Assembly (NCBI GenBank): GCA_022316685.1
Contig: JAKJHU010000159.1
Location: 744,001 to 808,000 of the forward strand
Length of the DNA stretch: 64,000 nt
Reading direction: 5' to 3'
Origin: Progne subis subis
Lineage: Eukaryota > Chordata > Aves > Passeriformes > Hirundinidae
Shown: piece after piece, positions 60,535 through 64,000 of the stretch
How positions within the stretch are numbered: the stretch's first letter is position 1
Layout: every line of letters begins with the position of its first letter
Position numbers and translations under genes: made by a program
Notes under the pieces: model-generated
Databases searched by the model: none
Seen by the model: the letters and a program-made list of their open reading frames with translations, nothing else
What the model was told of the DNA's origin: nothing

Positions 60535-60617
60535 CCCATCCCATCCCATCCCATCCCATCCCATCCCATCCCATCCCATCCCATCCCATCCCATCCCATC
60601 CCATCCCATCCCATCCC
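60535..60617. repeat. (CCCAT)16 pentanucleotide array
   Basis: Sixteen perfect CCCAT units plus CCC. This is the reverse complement of the GGGAT unit in the array at 32981-33145. Confidence 0.98.
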
Positions 60618-60725
60618 TAAAATAAGAGTAGCAAGGTAGGGGGTCCTATTCCTCAGAGATAAGAGACCAGCTTCCCAGTGAGTTTTCATTTATGTTCAGA
60701 CATGGCTGGTATAATTTGTTGAACA

Positions 60726-60982
60726 TGTGGTTTCAAACTGAGAGACAGTGGGTTTGGATTAGATAGTGAGAAAAAGCCTTTCCTGCGAGGGTGGTGAGGC
60801 CCTGGCACATGTTGCCCTGAGAAGCTGTGGCTGCTGCATCCCTGGAAGTGTCCAAGGCCAGGTTGGATGGGGCCTGGAGCATCCTGGGATAGTGGAAGGT
60901 GCCCTGCCCATGGCAGGGAGGTGGGAATGAGATGATCTTTAAGGTCCCTTTCAACCCAAACCATTCTGATTCTATTATTCTG
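60726..60982 (+). repeat. CR1 LINE 3' fragment
   Basis: Sense CR1: tttggattagatagtgagaa, gagggtggtgaggccctggc, ctggaagtgtccaaggccag, ggttggatggggcctggagc, cctgcccatggcagggaggt, gatgatctttaaggtccctt, and the tail ccattctgattctattattc. One of the best-preserved CR1 ends in the window. Confidence 0.96.
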
Positions 60983-62452
60983 TGAACATAGTTCATATTT
61001 AGAGTCCATGGGCTGAAAAAAGGGTTCAAGGCTTCATGGCATAATGTGAGCAGGGCTAGAAAGCAAGATAAGGTAGCAGGAACAGTGTTCTCACTCTCAA
61101 ATGAACTGCCAGCTCCTCAAAGACACTTCTAGCATGTGACACCAGGGCCTGTGACAGATATTTCCCTTTCAAGCCATCTCTTCTGACATCCTGTCCTCAA
61201 ATATGGTATCAAGACAATGCAATAGGAAACTTTTAAATGCAGCTAGGAGAAGGGAAATGCCATATGGCAGAAGGAGATTGATGTGCTGGTGATGGAATAT
61301 TAAGCTTGATTTTCCTAGAATCTTTTATGGTTATGTTGAAATGGGATGTTCTGCTGATGTTGAGGGTAGCCCATGTGGTTCTGAATTTTTCATGGGATAA
61401 GTTTGCTTCAGCAAACTATCCTTTTTTCTCTCTTCCTTTACCGTAAGAAGCGTGATTTTACAGAGTTTGAAGTCCCTCTATTCACTTTAGAAACAGATTC
61501 TACAAAGTGTGGTTCTTCCACTGGCAGCCCTTTAAAACAGAACAAGCAAACAAACAAACAAGAATCAAAAGAGAACAGCAAAAAGATTTGCATTAATAGG
61601 AATTTCTGTCCTCCTGATTGCAAAGTTTAGAAAATGAGAATCCACAAAGTTACACAAACATGTTTTGCATTTCCAGAGCTAATTAGTGCATACTGGAGGG
61701 GAGAAAATTACACCAACTTCTAAACAGATATGTTAATTGTCAGCCTTTGTTTTTCAAGGCCGTAAGTGCACCTTGGCATTTCTGCCTTCTCAATCCCTGG
61801 ATAGGGATAGAGAAGTGAATCCATTTCCCCATTCTTCTTCAAGCCCTTTATTAAGGACACCCTCTGTAATGAATTGCCACCCCCCCCCCCCCCCCCCCAA
61901 ATATTAGCCCGAGCTAAAAATTATATTTTTGTGTGTTTTAATTTCCAGCTCCATGAGTAGTGAGTCAGAATTCCTTGAGTTTCCAAAAGAAGTACTCCTG
62001 TTTTACGGTAAAGGATTATATAAAAGCCTTTGTAGGGTATTCTGGATTATACTTTGAAGCATTTTTGATGTAATATTTTGGATTTGATCTTCTTTTTACT
62101 GGATTTGGGATTGCTATGTGTCCTTTTTTAATTGCCCGGAAGAAACCTCAAGCCTGGAGCATATAATTTTGTCAGTGAGGTTTGTGGAGATTCCCATGAG
62201 ACATATTTTTCCACATTTTCAGTTATCCCAGATTAATAGTCCATGTAAAAAATGTTTCTTCAACAGGATTTCTATACCATAGAGACACGAACTATAAATA
62301 TCTGTGAAATTTCAACAAATAAGAGTACTTAAGTTTATGTAAAGAATAGGATACCTCCTTTGCCATGCCATTTGAATATTGCTGTCTGCCTTAGATGGTT
62401 TCAGGACACTGAACTTCATTCCCAAGAAATATTCTGAACACCTGTGGCTAAA
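60983..62452. other. Unique DNA with a C19 run
   Basis: C19 at 61880-61898. No gene or interspersed repeat recognised. Confidence 0.45.
61880..61898. repeat. C19 homopolymer
   Basis: Nineteen consecutive C, rare in an AT-rich region. Its complement is a G19 run with quadruplex potential. Confidence 0.93.
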
Positions 62453-62745
62453 TCATAGAATCACAGAATAATTACAGTTGGAAAACCCCTCAAAGGTCAT
62501 CAGATCCAACCTCTGAGTGAATCTCATCATGCCCGGTAAACCATACCACATGTGTGCCACATCTTTTAAACACTCCAGGAATGGTGATTCCACCACTTTC
62601 CTGGGAAGCCTCTTCCAATATTTAACCAGATTTAAAAGATTTAATTTAATCTTTCAGTGAGGAAATTTTTACAAATATCCAACCTGAATCTCCCCTGGCA
62701 CAACTTGAGGCCTTTTCCCCTTGTCTTATCAATTACTGAAGTTAT
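62453..62745 (-). repeat. CR1 LINE 3' end fragment
   Basis: Reverse CR1: atcatagaatcacagaataa, gttggaaaacccctcaaagg, tcatcatgcccggtaaacca, gattccaccactttcctggg, caacctgaatctcccctggc, aggccttttccccttgtctt. It contains a short AT-rich insertion or duplication near 62625-62660. Confidence 0.9.
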
Positions 62746-63567
62746 CTCCCTGCCTTTTACCTTCAAATAATATATGGCAGTAAATATACTTAAAAGGGTT
62801 TTTTTGTTGTTTTATTTTGGTCTATATAAAAATGATCATTTTTAGTAAGAAAATGCAAAAAGTATCTGCATGGATTGCATTTGCTTTTTTGTAGTCTTAC
62901 AGATTTTTCCTCCTAAAAAGAACAGTCTCAATGCATTTGTATTCTTGGATTTCTGTGATATTTCTCTCCAGCCTCATAGAAATATAACACCACTGCAAAA
63001 CACAGCTCTGAGAGCACCTCAGAGATCTGAATATTTGCTAAAATATAGCTGAAATGAGGAAATATCAGAAATTTGTGAATTCTTTTTTTAAGCTTTCCTT
63101 TGGGCACCAACTAATTTTGGATAGAGAAAGACAAATACCACCATAATAATAAACAAAATCCTTACATAAGCAGAAACAGTTTCATAACAAACAATCAGAT
63201 GGCTCCCAGGTCATTAAAAAAGTTATTACATTTGAAGGTAAAGGAAATCTCTGTTTCTGTTTTCCCAAAGCATTTCTTTCATGCAAGAGCAAATATTTTC
63301 TGTCAGCATTTTGAAACTTATTCATGATCCACTATTTGTGTTTATCATTGTTATCCTTGCATCATTTTTTACTCACAGAAGGAATGTGAAATGGGGCTCA
63401 TGAAAACTTTTTCCTCTGAATAAAGAGGTGGCAGTTTTAAATGATTGAAAGACATGGATTTAGAGAAAGTACTGTATCCACATCTACATTTAAAAGGCCA
63501 AATTAATCCTCTTTGTAATTGAAACAAGGCTTAGACTCTGTATCAAACATTGCAGTGCATTTCTCTT
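62746..63567. other. Unique AT-rich DNA
   Basis: No gene or repeat recognised. Confidence 0.5.
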
Positions 63568-63620
63568 GGATGGATGGATGGATGGATGGATAGATGGATA
63601 GATGGATAGATGGATAGATG
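63568..63620. repeat. (GGAT)n/(AGATGGAT)n array
   Basis: Tetranucleotide GGAT units passing into alternating GGAT-AGAT units, 53 bp. Confidence 0.95.
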
Positions 63621-64000
63621 CGACCCAAGTTTTTTTATTTGCAATGTCTCTGTGATGACTTTTAAACACTGCTATAAAACAACAGAAGTAATTTCAAACA
63701 CTGTACAAAGCAAATATTAGATTCCCTAGGCCTAATTCTCATTAACTTTAACACAAATTTACACCACTCTTGCAGTGCATTGGGGCCATAAACTGAATTA
63801 CATTAAGTATAAAATGTGCCTAATGTGAGAACCAGACCCAGTGTGTTTGCAGCAGTTTTACAACCAGCTTCCCAAAGATGGTGCAATGCTTTCCAGTTTC
63901 CTAACAGAGGGTTCATCACATCTGTTTGCTCACTTTCAAGTTGGAAGAGCTTCTTCCTTTCACTTTGCACAGTTTTGGAGTAGCTAGAAAATATCCATTA
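63621..64000. other. Unique DNA at the window end
   Basis: No feature recognised. Confidence 0.5.

Noticed and set aside
1..64000. CRISPR arrays, tRNA or rRNA genes, bacterial operons
   Set aside because: No regularly spaced direct repeats with unique spacers, no tRNA cloverleaf motifs and no prokaryotic gene layout seen. The window is vertebrate nuclear DNA.

Overview
This is a vertebrate nuclear DNA window, almost certainly from a bird and probably a songbird. The evidence is about twenty dispersed 3' ends of CR1 LINEs (the dominant avian retroposon), three LTR remnants of avian endogenous retroviruses, long pentanucleotide arrays, AT-rich intron-like DNA and no dense gene content. There is no sign of bacterial or viral gene organisation. 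Nearly all the open frames of 60-190 codons are chance frames or lie in repeats.

The one protein-coding feature I can name is on the + strand at 18114-18209. It is the last coding exon of TSNARE1, a Qa-type SNARE protein, and encodes a basic, cysteine-containing juxtamembrane segment, the transmembrane tail anchor and a short luminal tail. It has a strong splice acceptor, an in-frame stop, and a good splice donor only 20 nt after the stop, which implies a 3'UTR intron. A good acceptor at 22615, followed by about 360 nt of unusually CpG-containing sequence and an AATAAA at 22969-22974, is the best candidate for the terminal exon. Under this reading, 1-18113 is the last coding intron of TSNARE1, 18230-22614 is a 3'UTR intron, and about 23000-64000 is downstream intergenic DNA.

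Layout: 1-18 kb is intron with seven CR1 pieces, one possible weak CR1 piece near the start, a possible conserved element near 3.5 kb, an interrupted open frame with a poly-A tail near 4.7-5.2 kb, and an (AAAAGG)n purine tract at 17.2 kb. 18-23 kb holds the gene end. 23-32 kb has possible regulatory islands, an ERVL-type LTR end, a 34-bp alternating purine-pyrimidine tract and an inverted pair of CR1s. 32.3-34 kb is a retroviral patch: an ERVK-like LTR in minus orientation, a (GGGAT)33 array and fragments of open frame on the same strand. 35 kb has a 130-bp GAGGAA tract. 38.6-43.5 kb is CR1-rich and includes a CR1 split by a complete 281-bp solo LTR with a 6-bp target-site duplication. 46-64 kb has scattered CR1s, very long A/T/C homopolymers, a compound (ATTCT)14(ATTCC)12 array, a (CCCAT)16 array and a GGAT/AGAT array.

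All family assignments come from recalled consensus patterns. No database search was possible.
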